DNA from: Emmonsiellopsis sp. PD_33
Taxonomy: Eukaryota; Ascomycota; Eurotiomycetes; Onygenales; Ajellomycetaceae
Length of the DNA stretch: 60,837 nucleotides
NCBI GenBank assembly: GCA_032988165.1
Contig: JANTQF010000209.1
Location: 1 to 60,837 of the forward strand
Direction of reading: 5' to 3'
The number at the start of each line of letters is the position of its first letter. The first letter of the stretch is position 1. This document shows, one piece after another, positions 23,241 through 33,865 of this stretch. A program made the position numbers and the translations under genes. The notes below the pieces were generated by a model. The model had not been told where the DNA came from. It did no database searches and saw only the letters and a program-made list of their open reading frames with translations.

Positions 23241-24026
23241 TATGAAGTTTTAAATGTAAAAGAAGAGAAGGATGAGGCGGCAATTTATATCCTTCTGCCT
23301 CCTTGGCTTCCCTCGTATTCTCATCACCCCCTGCCCCTTTTTCTCGCGAGCTTGATATCACGTGAGTTTACCTCCCCAGACCGCCGAAACTAAACCTTTC
23401 AACGTCTGGATTTGAACCTACAATCATATCGACACCGTGTTCAGCTACTCAGTGACCGATGAGAAACCCATCTGTTATGCACAAGGGTTACATCGAACTG
23501 TCTCGCCAGCCTATCCGTCCATTTCCCTTTCTGACTGGTCGCTGTCGTGCTACTATGTCCGTTTTCATCCCATGCATTGGAGATCTGGCGTCGACTTCCA
23601 GCCCACGCTTATTGCTTAATTACACCCAGATTTGCGTTGAATATCCGATGATCTTCCCTGGACACCAGGAGCTTCCCCTCGATGCAAGCTTTGAAAATCC
23701 CACATCCCGACTGGCGGTACCCCTCCTTATCACCCCACATATGGGGTCTCTATTCGATGGCCGTTTGACAACGGTTATGCGCAGCTTGGTTTTTGGCACA
23801 CACGATGCTTCCAACTGAGGGGTTGCCGATGTAACCGATTGACGGGGAATACTGGCAGAAGGGCCTATTGTCTATTAAAGAAAGAGAATCGCCAGCGATA
23901 ATTCTTCGGAGGTTGAACTTTTCTTTGTCCCCCCTTTTCTTCGTCCATTTAACGCGTTGAGAACCAAAGAGAGATAAAACACGATCATTTTGAAATAGCT
24001 AACCCTGGCATCACGGTTCCCACGCC
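23241..24026. other. Intergenic: upstream region of GH92 gene
   Basis: Spacer between the unresolved minus-strand gene and the GH92 gene. One CACGTG core lies near 23360 (ATCACGTGAG). No other recognisable element or coding signal. Confidence 0.5.
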
Positions 24027-26873
24027 ATGGAAAGCTTGTGTTTTGTGGCTGTTTTGGCGTTTTCGATTTTAAACCCAGCCGCATCCGCTGCCTCAACAGT
24101 AGATCTGACAGAATACGTTGACCTCTTCATAGGAACACAAGGGACCGTGCCCGGGACTTCTTTCAATGGCGGAAATGTGTTTCCTGGTGCTGCGTGAGGA
24201 TCATCACTTGGCATTTGATATTGATATTGGTTATTTTGGGATGCTAATTTGTCCATAGGCTGCCGTTTGGTGTGGTTAAGGTCGGGATTGATACTTCGGT
24301 GTAAGTCAGGCCGGGCTTTGGTCCTATTATGTGCACGGCAATTGACGGTTTGATGAACAGGCATGACCTAGATGAAGAACGCACTGTTGATGCGAATGGT
24401 GGGTATTCGCCAGACGGCAATATAACTGCCATCTCCATGCTGCATGAAAGCGGTACCGGAGGTGGACCAAAGTATGGTAAGGGCCTACATCTTACTTAGA
24501 TCCCATTTTTCTACGGTTTCAAAATGACGGTGGAAATAGGCGTTGTATCGCAGATGCCTCTCACCACGCTGGATGGCGTAAACCTTGCAGATAATCGAAC
24601 ATACATGCAACCGCGAACAACGAACGACACGGCCACTGTCGGATACTATAGATCTAATCTTCAAAATGGAGTGGTTGCGGAGATGTCGGCAACCCATCAC
24701 GCTGGAATACTGCAGTATACATATCCAAATTCGACGGGAAGATATATCCTCGTCGATATGAGCCACTATCTCCCCTCGAAGACCGAGCATAAGGCCGCGC
24801 AGTCTTATAGCAACGGGAAAATTGATATTCATGAGAACGGACACAAGTACACTGGGTATGGAGTTTGGAAGGGAGGGTTTAATGAAGGTGATACTTTCCA
24901 CTTTTTCAGCTTATATGAGACTAAAAATCCGCAGGACCGGACTATCAAGTATTCATGTGCGCATTGTTTGATACCAAACCCATATCTGCAAAGACATGGC
25001 GGGCACCATACACAGACCCATATCATAACATCACCGTAGAAACAAAATTCTCGGACAGCCAGTCGATCCTAGGAGGGCGATCTGTCCACCCCCGTGCAGA
25101 CAGGGTCGGAACACTGTTCGAGTTTCCCGAAGATGTCACAACTCTGAAATCCAAAATTGGCGTTTCCTTCATCTCGGAAGATAGGGCTTGCGAATTCATT
25201 GATGAAATCCCGTCTTGGAACCTCAACGATACGGTCAGTGCCGCTGTTAAGCAGTGGAACGAGGAGGTACTGAGCAAGATAACTGTGGCTGATATGAGCA
25301 ATTCTACACGGCTTACTATGCTGTACACTGCTCTCTATCATGCGCATTTACTCCCCAGTAACCGCACAGGTGAGAATCCGTACTGGGAATCGTCAGAGCC
25401 GTACTATGATGACTATTACACTGCATGGGATACGTTCCGGTGCCTTAATTCTCTTTACTTGCTGCTAGAGCCGGAACGGGCGGCTGAAACTATCAGATCG
25501 TTGATTGATATTTGGAGGTATGAGGGGTTTATGCCCGATGGGAGGAGTGGCAATTATAACGGACGGGTAAATCTCACTAATAGACTACATCTATCGTCCA
25601 AGACCAACAGCGGCTAATGTGGTTACAATAGGTGCAAGGAGGAAGCAACGCAGACAATATCCTCGCAGATGCCTATGTCAAAGGTCTTCAGCGCGGCATA
25701 AATTGGACGGCAGGATATTTGGCTATGAAAACCAATGCCGAAATGGTCCCGTATAACAACTTTGATCCCGAGGACGATACGGGCTCTACCAAAGAAGGCC
25801 GTGGCGCTCTCCCCGATTGGCTCGAGTACGGATTCATTACCCCCAACTTCAGCCGTGCGATAAGCAGGACGGTCGAGTACTCGCTGAACGATTATGCCCT
25901 TAGTGTCGTCGCAAAAGACCTGGCACCAGACGATTATCAAAAATATCTAATGCGAAGTGCCGGGTGGCAGCATATCTGGCATAATGAGATTGAGAGTCTC
26001 AACGTTACCGGATTTCTTGCCCCGACTTGGCCGAATGGGTCTGTGACGGCTGGCTATGATCCGTTAGACTGCGGATTTTGTGAATGGTCTTCGCATAGCT
26101 ATGAGGCATTACCGGTTGAGTACGGTTGGACCATTCCGTTCGACATGGAAACTCTGATATCATTTATGGGTGGACCGGAAGCAGCAGAAAGCAGGCTGGA
26201 TACTATGTTCGTTCCCGGATTGAGGGAGGGCTCGGTGGGGACGGGAGGTTCTAACACGATCGGTAACGTTTTCCCCCAAATAGTAATAGAATCCCGTTTG
26301 TAATTTGGCTACTGATAGTTTTTGTAGGAACGAGCCTTTTCAATCCGGGGAATGAGCCAAGTTTCGCAACGCCGTTCCTGTACAACTACCTCCAAGGGCG
26401 ACAGCACAAGACCGTGCTAAGGACGAGAGACACGGTAAACACATACTACGGGATTAGCCCGTCGGGTCTTCCCGGTAGGTATCCAGCCACAACCCTATGT
26501 GTATACCGGGCTAATACCCGACACAGGCAACAGCGATGCTGGAAGCCTTGACTCGTGGCTCGTGTGGAACTTCCTGGGCCTCTATCCCGTCGTCACACAG
26601 CCGATGTATCTCCTCAGCAGCCCATGGTTTGAAACCATCTCCATGGCTGTGGGCGACACCGCCACGTTAACCATCACAGCCAAGAACTTGAGTGACGAGA
26701 GCTACTTCGTGCAGAGTGTGAAGGTTAACGGACAGCCGTGGAATAGGAGCTGGGTCAGCCATGATGACATCAAAAACGGGGGCTTGATTGAGTTTGTCCT
26801 TGGGCCGGAGATGGTTAGTTGGGATGTTGGGGATCTGCCGCCGAGCCCAGGCCATGTTGTGCTCGACTTGTAG
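24027..26873 (+). CDS. Secreted GH92 family alpha-1,2-mannosidase
   Basis: GH92 enzymes are calcium-dependent exo-alpha-mannosidases that trim mannose from glycans. Eight exons, 24027-24193, 24259-24300, 24361-24476, 24540-24887, 24935-25566, 25632-26262, 26328-26474 and 26527-26873, give 809 aa. Residues 1-22 form a signal peptide. Family marks in order are 'VDLFIGTQGT' near residue 30, 'GGNVFPGAALPFGVVKVG', 'GFNEGPDYQVFMCALFDTKP' near 225, 'YEGFMPDGRSGNYNGR', 'ALPDWLEYGFI', 'HNEIESLNVTGFLAP', and 'NPGNEPSFATPFLYNYLQ', the usual GH92 NEPS segment. The 47-nt intron at 24888-24934 (GTGATA...CGCAG) is easily missed; without it the frame appears broken. Exon 2 is only 42 nt. Many N-x-S/T sites fit a secreted glycoprotein. 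No break or missing motif seen. Confidence 0.9.
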
Positions 26874-27521
26874 TGTTGGGAATGCGTTCGTTGGGGCGGG
26901 AAACATAATTATTGTAACCCCTTTCTCCTATTAACTAGCGGGATATGTCCCCTCTGAGATCAGATTGTTTTGGATGTGATGAAATTTCTAACCATTGGTT
27001 GTAACTAACCTAATGCATAGTATGAGCAAAAATCCTCTTCTGGCTTGCTTGATTTGAGATCTGCTGACTCCGGCAGAAATCAGACATGATAGCCCCTAAC
27101 TAACTAGCGGTCAACCTTGCTTAAAATAAGCTCAGGGGGTCAAAGCACAAGATAGCCGCCACTAGATTCCAATGCAAGGGGCGTAGCGTTCGGAGGACGC
27201 TATTGTTTGATCGGTGACTGATCCAGACCTTGAAAGCCGAGGAAGGGATAGACATACGGAAAAATAGACAAAGGCAGTATTACGCCAGCTATCCCTGAAA
27301 CAAAGGCCGACGCCGAATACTCGCTCCCGTTCCATATATCATCATGTCTGGAGAGGTTATCGTTGAGGTTGGGGCGACGTATGAAGACCTGGGGATATAT
27401 ACCACCTCCTGCTTCCTGCAGCGATTATACATGTTTCCCCCATGCCCACGCCGGACGGACTTGTTGCATTGCTTGAATCCCGAGTATTGATTTTATCTCC
27501 GCGCCGAACAAGCCCACCGAC
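26874..27521. other. Intergenic: GH92 terminator and MFS transporter promoter
   Basis: Head-to-tail spacer of about 650 bp. Repeated AACTAACTAGCGG-type strings occur near 26930 and 27100. No gene. Confidence 0.5.
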
Positions 27522-29084
27522 ATGACAATCCCAGCGGGACCGGCCTCGTGGGCAGCAGACATCAAGGCCGCCCCGGAATCCCAGTCCCACACAAGCGGCG
27601 ATAGTTCTCTCACCGGCGCCCTCCCGTCCGGGAGCGTGGACCCTGTCTATGAAGCAAAGGCACGGTTGCTTAACCAGGCCGTCTTGGATATCGGGATGGG
27701 ATGGTACCAGTGGCAGCTATTTATCTTCATCGGGTTTGGCTGGGCCAGCAACAACCTCTGGCCAACTGTTACATCCTTGATCTTCACCCCCGTGAAGAAC
27801 GAGTTCGCGCCAGCCTGGACACCCTACCTCACCCTTGCGCAAAACCTAGGCTTGCTTGTCGGAGCGGTTTTCTGGGGTTTTACCTCTGATATCTATGGCC
27901 GGCGGTGGGCATTCAATCTGACAATCGGCATCGCGGCGGTTTTTGGTCTGGTTGCTGCAGCCTCACCGAATTTTGCTGCAGTCGCGGTTTTCGCGGCCCT
28001 ATGGTCTGTCGGGGTTGGCGGTAATCTGCCCGTGGATTCTGCGATTTTTCTCGAGTTTTTACCGTCGACTCACCAGTTCCTGCTCACAGTCTTGTCTGTT
28101 GACTGGGCGCTGGCGCAGGTACTGGCTACCCTTGTTGCATGGCCGCTTCTTGGGAATCTGACCTGCGAGGAGAATACCAAATGTGCTCGGGGGGATAACA
28201 TGGGATGGCGGTACTTTATGATCGCTGTGGGTGGGATTACAATGATCATGGCGTTCCTCCGCTTTGCCTGTTTCACCATGTTCGAGTCGCCAAAGTACCT
28301 CATGGGTATAGGAAAGGATGAGGAGGCAGTCAAGGTCGTGCACGAAATCGCACAGCGGAATGGCAAGACATCCTCGCTCACCGTAGCTGACCTGGAAGCT
28401 CTTGGTGCCGGAGCGACGCAAGGGATAGGCGCTGTAAAGGCGCTGCAAAGAAACCTGCAGAAGTTCGACACAGCGCACGTCAAATCTCTCTTCGCCACTC
28501 CCAAATTAGCATGGTCAACCTCTCTGATGATACTTATCTGGTCGTTTATCGGGCTCGGATTCCCCCTATACAACTCCTTCCTGCCATACATCCAATCATC
28601 CCGCGGCGTAGACTTCGGCGACGGATCGACCTACATCACCTACCGCAACTCTCTAATCATAGCCGTCCTCGGCGTCCCCGGCTGTCTCCTCGGCGGCGCG
28701 CTCGTCGAAGCACCGTACTTGGGCAGAAAGGGAACGTTATCCGCCTCCACCGTCCTCACAGGCGTCTTCCTCTTCGCGTCCACCACTGCAATGACCTCCG
28801 ACGCTCTCCTCGCGTGGAACTGCGCATACAACTTCATGAGTAACATCATGTATGCAGTTTTGTATTCATATACGCCGGAGATATTCCCGACCAAGGCTCG
28901 CGGGACGGGCAACGCGCTGACGGCCGCGGCGAATCGGGTTTTTGGAGTCATGGCGCCTGTAATTGGGATGTTTGCGGGCCTGGAAACGGCTGCGCCCGTT
29001 TATGTGAGTGGCGCGCTGTTCGTTGCTGCTGGAATTTTGGTGCTGTTGCTGCCGTTTGAACCGAGGGGGAAGGCTAGTTTGTAG
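27522..29084 (+). CDS. MFS transporter, SV2/SVOP-like metabolite transporter
   Basis: Intronless, 520 aa, the usual length for a 12-helix major facilitator. Membrane segments begin near residue 65 ('WQLFIFIGFGWASNNLWP'). A loop 2-3 signature 'GFTSDIYGRRWAFN' near residue 125 matches MFS motif A. 'VGGNLPVDSAIFLEFLP' is the charged helix 4-5 segment shared with SV2/SVOP-like transporters. A lumenal-type loop with two Cys ('CEENTKC') follows, then a cytoplasmic 'FESPKYLMGIGKDEEAVKVV' between helices 6 and 7. The second half repeats a degenerate loop ('APYLGRKGTL'), then 'YTPEIFPTKARGTGNALTAAANR' near residue 450. Substrate cannot be told from sequence; members move sugars, organic acids or small nitrogen compounds across the plasma membrane. 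Its position next to a secreted mannosidase makes a sugar conceivable, no more. Confidence 0.85.
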   Translation: MTIPAGPASWAADIKAAPESQSHTSGDSSLTGALPSGSVDPVYEAKARLLNQAVLDIGMGWYQWQLFIFIGFGWASNNLWPTVTSLIFTPVKNEFAPAWTPYLTLAQNLGLLVGAVFWGFTSDIYGRRWAFNLTIGIAAVFGLVAAASPNFAAVAVFAALWSVGVGGNLPVDSAIFLEFLPSTHQFLLTVLSVDWALAQVLATLVAWPLLGNLTCEENTKCARGDNMGWRYFMIAVGGITMIMAFLRFACFTMFESPKYLMGIGKDEEAVKVVHEIAQRNGKTSSLTVADLEALGAGATQGIGAVKALQRNLQKFDTAHVKSLFATPKLAWSTSLMILIWSFIGLGFPLYNSFLPYIQSSRGVDFGDGSTYITYRNSLIIAVLGVPGCLLGGALVEAPYLGRKGTLSASTVLTGVFLFASTTAMTSDALLAWNCAYNFMSNIMYAVLYSYTPEIFPTKARGTGNALTAAANRVFGVMAPVIGMFAGLETAAPVYVSGALFVAAGILVLLLPFEPRGKASL

Positions 29085-30364
29085 GAGTAAGTTATGTATC
29101 CCGGTGGCCGATAGATTGGCGCGGGATGAGTGAAGGATTAAGATCTCGGATGGCCCGGCGTGGATGGAATAGACGAGGCGTTGGGCTTTTTTTATCGAAG
29201 GAGGCCGATATTTTATGAATAGACTTTTAGAAGAGGGTGATATTCTTGTTACACATAGAGGAGAGTAATGAATCCAATCCACCGATCTGCCATGATTTAA
29301 GCAACAGAATCCATCGTCATCCTGTCAGCATCTAACTTTAATTATCCTAATATTGTTTAACCAACTTTAACTCCCCGAACACCGACCCGGCCCCCACGAC
29401 AGGGTGACAATTAAGGTTTAGCAACCGCCCGGGTTCTGCTATTATTGGCATCCAAACCGGATCTTCACCGCCGACGTTGTAGTTACATTTCAAGGCGCAG
29501 TTTTGCTTTGGGGCCAAAGGCAGCAAACAGGTTACAGGATACTCCTACTGGCCGTTTTTGATCCAAATGCACTCCCCGTGAAGGATTGATCTTGCTGTCC
29601 CGCCGTGTTTCAAGAAATGAATCCTACGGGATTTCTTCACGGAACCGCTTCCCAGTTGGGTCAAAGGATGGAGCCGAACCGGCCAAATGCTCCATCGGCT
29701 GAAGGAATCGCTGGCTTGTTGGCTATCCTGCTCCCAATTAAATAACCACAGGCCGGACACCGTGGGGCTCTCTGGGCGCCAATGGAGAACTAACTAACTA
29801 ACTTATTGCTTCTTGGCTTGGCCGGGTGAAGAGAGCGTGGAGAGATTCATTCCAACCCTTTGCGCAGAGGAGGGCAGCTATCTCGACAATATCATTGTGA
29901 GCTGGGACATACTCATACTCCCCATGCTACTATGATAGCCACAGCCCTATGTCCGCCACGCAGCAGATCTGAGACTGTACGTAAAAATAGCTAGCCAACT
30001 ATGGAGACATCGTCCTGGTGCTAAACCGATAAACTCAGGGCTCGGTCCTGGATCGTCTCGTTGATTGGCGCTGTCCAAGACATTCCACCGTTTTTTGGAG
30101 CCGGCCGTTGCTCACTCAACAGCCCCAGTCCGGATCAACTGAAAAATGGTCCTGCGGAGGAATGACACGGGGGGAAACTCGATTTATCAAAAATCGTGGG
30201 GTGCCCTGCCCTGTTTGTTGGAGGCGGATCTGAAGAATCCTCACCCACGGGAAGCTTTTGCTGCTTCTTTTCCCACAATCATCAGCCTCCAGAGATCAGC
30301 TCTGTTGACTTCTGCTGTTCTAGGGGCGGACGGGTTTTGTTGAGCGCCCTCAGCGAGCGGAAAG
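29085..30364. other. Intergenic: MFS terminator and upstream of the protease-like gene
   Basis: About 1.3 kb without a gene. Contains a short (AACT)n run near 29790 and several inverted GGCCGG/CCGGCC-type strings. A plus-strand open frame at 30146-30343 overlaps the probable 5' UTR and has no protein features. Confidence 0.5.
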
Positions 30365-32138
30365 ATGCGTCTCGCATTGGTTCTCTCGTTATCATACCTC
30401 TTGGTCGGCAGAAGCCATGCGCAAGAGTGTAATAGCTCCTCTCTCACCATCGAGCTTCCTGTTCGGAATGTTACGATAACCAATTCTGACATCGTCCGAT
30501 GGGGAATCGGTCTTGGGGTTGGAACCCCGCCTCAGACGATCGCGGCGGTGCCGAGTCCGTATGTTTCTATCTCCCCCTTGGTGAGACTTCTTTTTTCAAA
30601 CATGTTTAACTGACTCGGGTATGCTGCGGTTGATATAGGGATTGGAATAACACGGCGATTTACCCTCAATCAGCCTTCAAATGCAAGAAAACAACACCGC
30701 CCCTCAACTGCAGCTGGTATCGAGGGGGCGGGTTTAACGATGCCGACAGTAGCTCTTGGGAACCCACTACACGGACCGATGTATACGAGTTCCGATACGG
30801 CGGTGCTGGGCCTCAAGGGAATAGCCCTTGGGGGAATGATACCGTCGAATTGAAGCCCGATGTGACGATACCGGATGTTTCTTTATACTCGCCATCGGCT
30901 GGGGAAGGTCGCGAGAATAATCTTGGGTTGGGTCGCGCTTCGTCTTTCCTCGACCTCCTTGTAGCCCAAGGGAAGATAGCTTCACGGACATGGTCGCTCT
31001 TCTGGGGGTGGCAGGGTTTAGAAGCGTCGCAGCAGATGGAGGGACATCTTGTCCTGGGTGGTTATGATAAGGCCAAGACCAAGGGGGGGAACTACACGGG
31101 GGGGTTTGGGGACAACACGGAATGCGCTACTAGTTTGTCGATTGATATCAAACGCATTCATGTCGACACATCGACGGGGACCGAAACCGACATCTTCAAC
31201 GGGAGGGGGAGGACATTGAATGCATGCATTCGCCCAGATTATGAGTTGATTGCCCTGCCGCCGGACGTTTGGCAAAAGTTCAATGCTAGTCTGCCTGGCA
31301 AAAACCTGGGGGAATCAAATGGAATATTTGCAAATGGCATTTCTGCCCCCGCCGAAGATATGTATGTTTTCCCCCGGTGCCCCTGGAATAGCCATACCAA
31401 GTCGCAACAACTAAACTAATTTATTACCTATTGGCATATAGCTTCAAGGGCGATCTCACCTTCACCCTAACATCCGGCCTCACCGTCACCATCCCTAACC
31501 ACCAACTTGTCCTCCCAAACGTCGAGATCAACAAGAATGGCGACCATGAAATCATCGACGACACGCGAGTCATCCCAATACACAATTCAGGAGATTACCC
31601 AATCCCAACCCTGGGCCAGACATTTTTATCCGCCGCATACCTCTATGTCAACAACGACCGCAGGGAATTTACCCTCTGGCAAGCAAACCCAACCAAGGAC
31701 ACCGACATAGTTGGCATCGGCGGCGACGACGCTGCATGCAGCACAGACGGCGGCCCTGAAGGCGTTGAAGGCGCTGAAGATGAGGGTAGCGCTTCCATGA
31801 GTACAGGGGCGCTCGCGGGCATCGTTGTCGGCGCGGTTGCCGGCGTCGTGCTCATCGCCCTAGGAATATTCTTCCTCGTCCGGCGGAAACAGAACCAAGG
31901 AGATGCGCGGGCGAAATCCCACGTACTGGCGTATCTCGGGGCCAGTGAGGAAGGGAAGAAACGGATACCGGAGATGGATGCCGGCAGCATTGTAAATGCA
32001 ACCCTGCTTTCAACTACTAATTCCCCCCGGGGATCCGTTCTCGGTCCTGCCCCTGTTCCTTCTAAGAATCAGCACTTTTTGGCCGAGCTGCCTGCAAATG
32101 AGACTTTTGGGCACGCGATTGGTAGAGGAAGGGGTTGA
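30365..32138 (+). CDS. Membrane-anchored aspartic-protease-like protein lacking catalytic motifs
   Basis: Three exons, 30365-30558, 30639-31361 and 31442-32138, give 537 aa. Signal peptide at 1-19, a glycosylated ectodomain (many N-x-S/T), one membrane helix at about 429-452 ('GALAGIVVGAVAGVVLIALG'), then a basic stop-transfer RRKQ and an 85-residue cytoplasmic tail. The ectodomain has the pepsin (A1) fold pattern: 'GIGLGVGTPPQTI' near residue 50, 'SRTWSLFWGWQG', 'GHLVLGGYDKAK', 'IALPPDVWQKFNASL' and the C-lobe 'LGQTFLSAAYLYVNNDRREFTLWQA'. The two active-site DTG/DSG motifs are not there: the first position reads 'PDWNNT' (about 65-70) and the second 'ACIRPDYELIALPP'. So proteolysis by the usual mechanism is unlikely. 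Fungi carry membrane-bound A1-like proteins of this kind; a binding or sensing role is inference. Confidence 0.8.
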
Positions 32139-32755
32139 TATTGACTCTGTCTTACCTTACCCCCCTTTGTTTTCTTTATTTCCTTCTCGTTTTCCTCTGC
32201 AGAGATCTCTTTTCACCTCGGTTTTTTTTTTTTTCACGTTATTAACCTGACTTTCCTATGTTTCATGGCATATAGATGGTGTTCCTGGCGATATGGGGAA
32301 GACATGTACATGTACATACATACATATATCAATCATATTACGGCCTAGCATGGTAACCAGAGAGTCAAGCTCTCAGCATCAGCGACCCCCTTTCCACCCT
32401 CGCTGTACCTCTAAGGCGTACAACGCCAGCACAAATTACAATTCCCACTCAGACACCGCCGCATATTTACCCTACCATCAGACTCTCCCCTCTTTGAAGC
32501 CGGGTTTTTGAAAGTTTCACACAATATAAATACCTACCCACCTACCAAAATATTCCACCATAGACGCCCGACACAGTGGCCTGGCCTGCCGGCAAAGCGA
32601 CGACGCTATATTCACAGCGTGGATGAGACATCTAGATAGATCAATGGAAAACCAATGAGTTAATTAGCAGCCAGGCTTGCATTTCAACATCTTCACCATG
32701 AACCTGTGGACGCCACGCATCACTCCCACTGCTGCACTGACTATACAGTCACCAG
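32139..32755. other. Intergenic: 3' flank of the protease-like gene
   Basis: AT-rich with T-runs near 32220. No supportable gene. Confidence 0.5.
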
Positions 32756-33865
32756 GTGAGCTTGTTAATATCTATACCTGATTCACAATCAGCACAGATG
32801 CACTGGACTGCTATAGTTATCTGTCCAGTCTTCATAACTATACTCAGACCAGACCAAGCCTCCTTTAAACAAATCTGCTCCAGCTCTCCTCTTACATTTA
32901 CCCTGACACTCTCTGATGTGCTTACAGCCCAAAACCCTTTTTCTATTGACTTCTTCCGCACCTTACCACCATTACTTGATATCAAGAAGGTTTGGGGAGT
33001 CTAGTCTCATCGTTTACTATGTTGGACACCAATACCTCCTTTTAACTTCATGCCCATAGCTCGCTGTAAGATGGTTGCAGTTGAGGCAGTGTTTACATTT
33101 ATATTTTTTTGCCTTCCAGTTGGCAAATGATAATGGTGGTTGGACAGAGTTCTGGCCATGGGAATGGGACACAGCAGTGAGCTGGGAGCCACTGTGCACC
33201 CATAACTACTGCTCTATTGGAAAAACTGATGGGCAACTTGGACATGACTTCAGAGGAACTCAAGCAATTATATGAAACATGGTGGAGGGAAAATGATGCA
33301 GAGTACAGGAGGCAGTATCACACAATGGCCCTGGCCCAGAATTTGAACGGGTATCTTGCTCGAAGGCGCAGGATAAGGATTAAACGGGAAATCAAGAACA
33401 AAGATAAAAGTTCAGCCTCTATTGCCCATGTTCACACTCATGCAATCACCTCTCTTGAGTTACATCTCAATATGAAGAACCACAGTGTGTTCAGGGTGGT
33501 CTTGCTCTCCTTTCAACCCAGTACTCCTATCTGACATCAGGGGATGGTCGATTGTCGGAGCACAGAAAGCAATATCTAGAATGTTCACCTCCACTCGAAC
33601 CATCCAAGCTCTTCTCCAGGAGGATCCGGACTACAATGTGTGTTCCGTTATACTCTCCTTGGGTATCAATCATTTCTCAAATATTGGGTCAAGACCCAAG
33701 CCCCCCTCTGCTAGAGTATGTTTCCAGAGCAAGGGTGGAAAAACGGCATTATTACAGTATTGTGATTTTACATTTAACAGTAAAGGACATCTCGACCGGC
33801 ATCTGAAGAGCAAGAGGCACCTGAAAGTTCGTGTCGTGTTTCCACAAATTTATCGAGACTGCTAG
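32756..33865 (+). pseudogene. Gene fragments including a partial C2H2 zinc finger
   Basis: Several protein-like blocks on the plus strand do not assemble into one gene. A block after a possible acceptor at about 33115 reads 'LANDNGGWTEFWPWEWDTAV'. A second, in another frame from 33217, reads 'MTSEELKQLYETWWREND' and then 'NLNGYLARRRRIRIKREI', a basic, helix-like stretch. A third, after a possible acceptor TTATTACAG at about 33757, reads 'YCDFTFNSKGHLDRHLKSKR', a C2H2 finger with its second Cys and both His but no first Cys. Frames change between blocks without convincing introns, and stops intervene. Either a multi-exon gene I cannot resolve or, more likely, a decayed transcription-factor-type gene. 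Confidence 0.35.

Noticed and set aside
24950..25039. Apparent frameshift in the GH92 gene
   Set aside because: Explained by a 47-nt GT-AG intron that restores the family sequence exactly.
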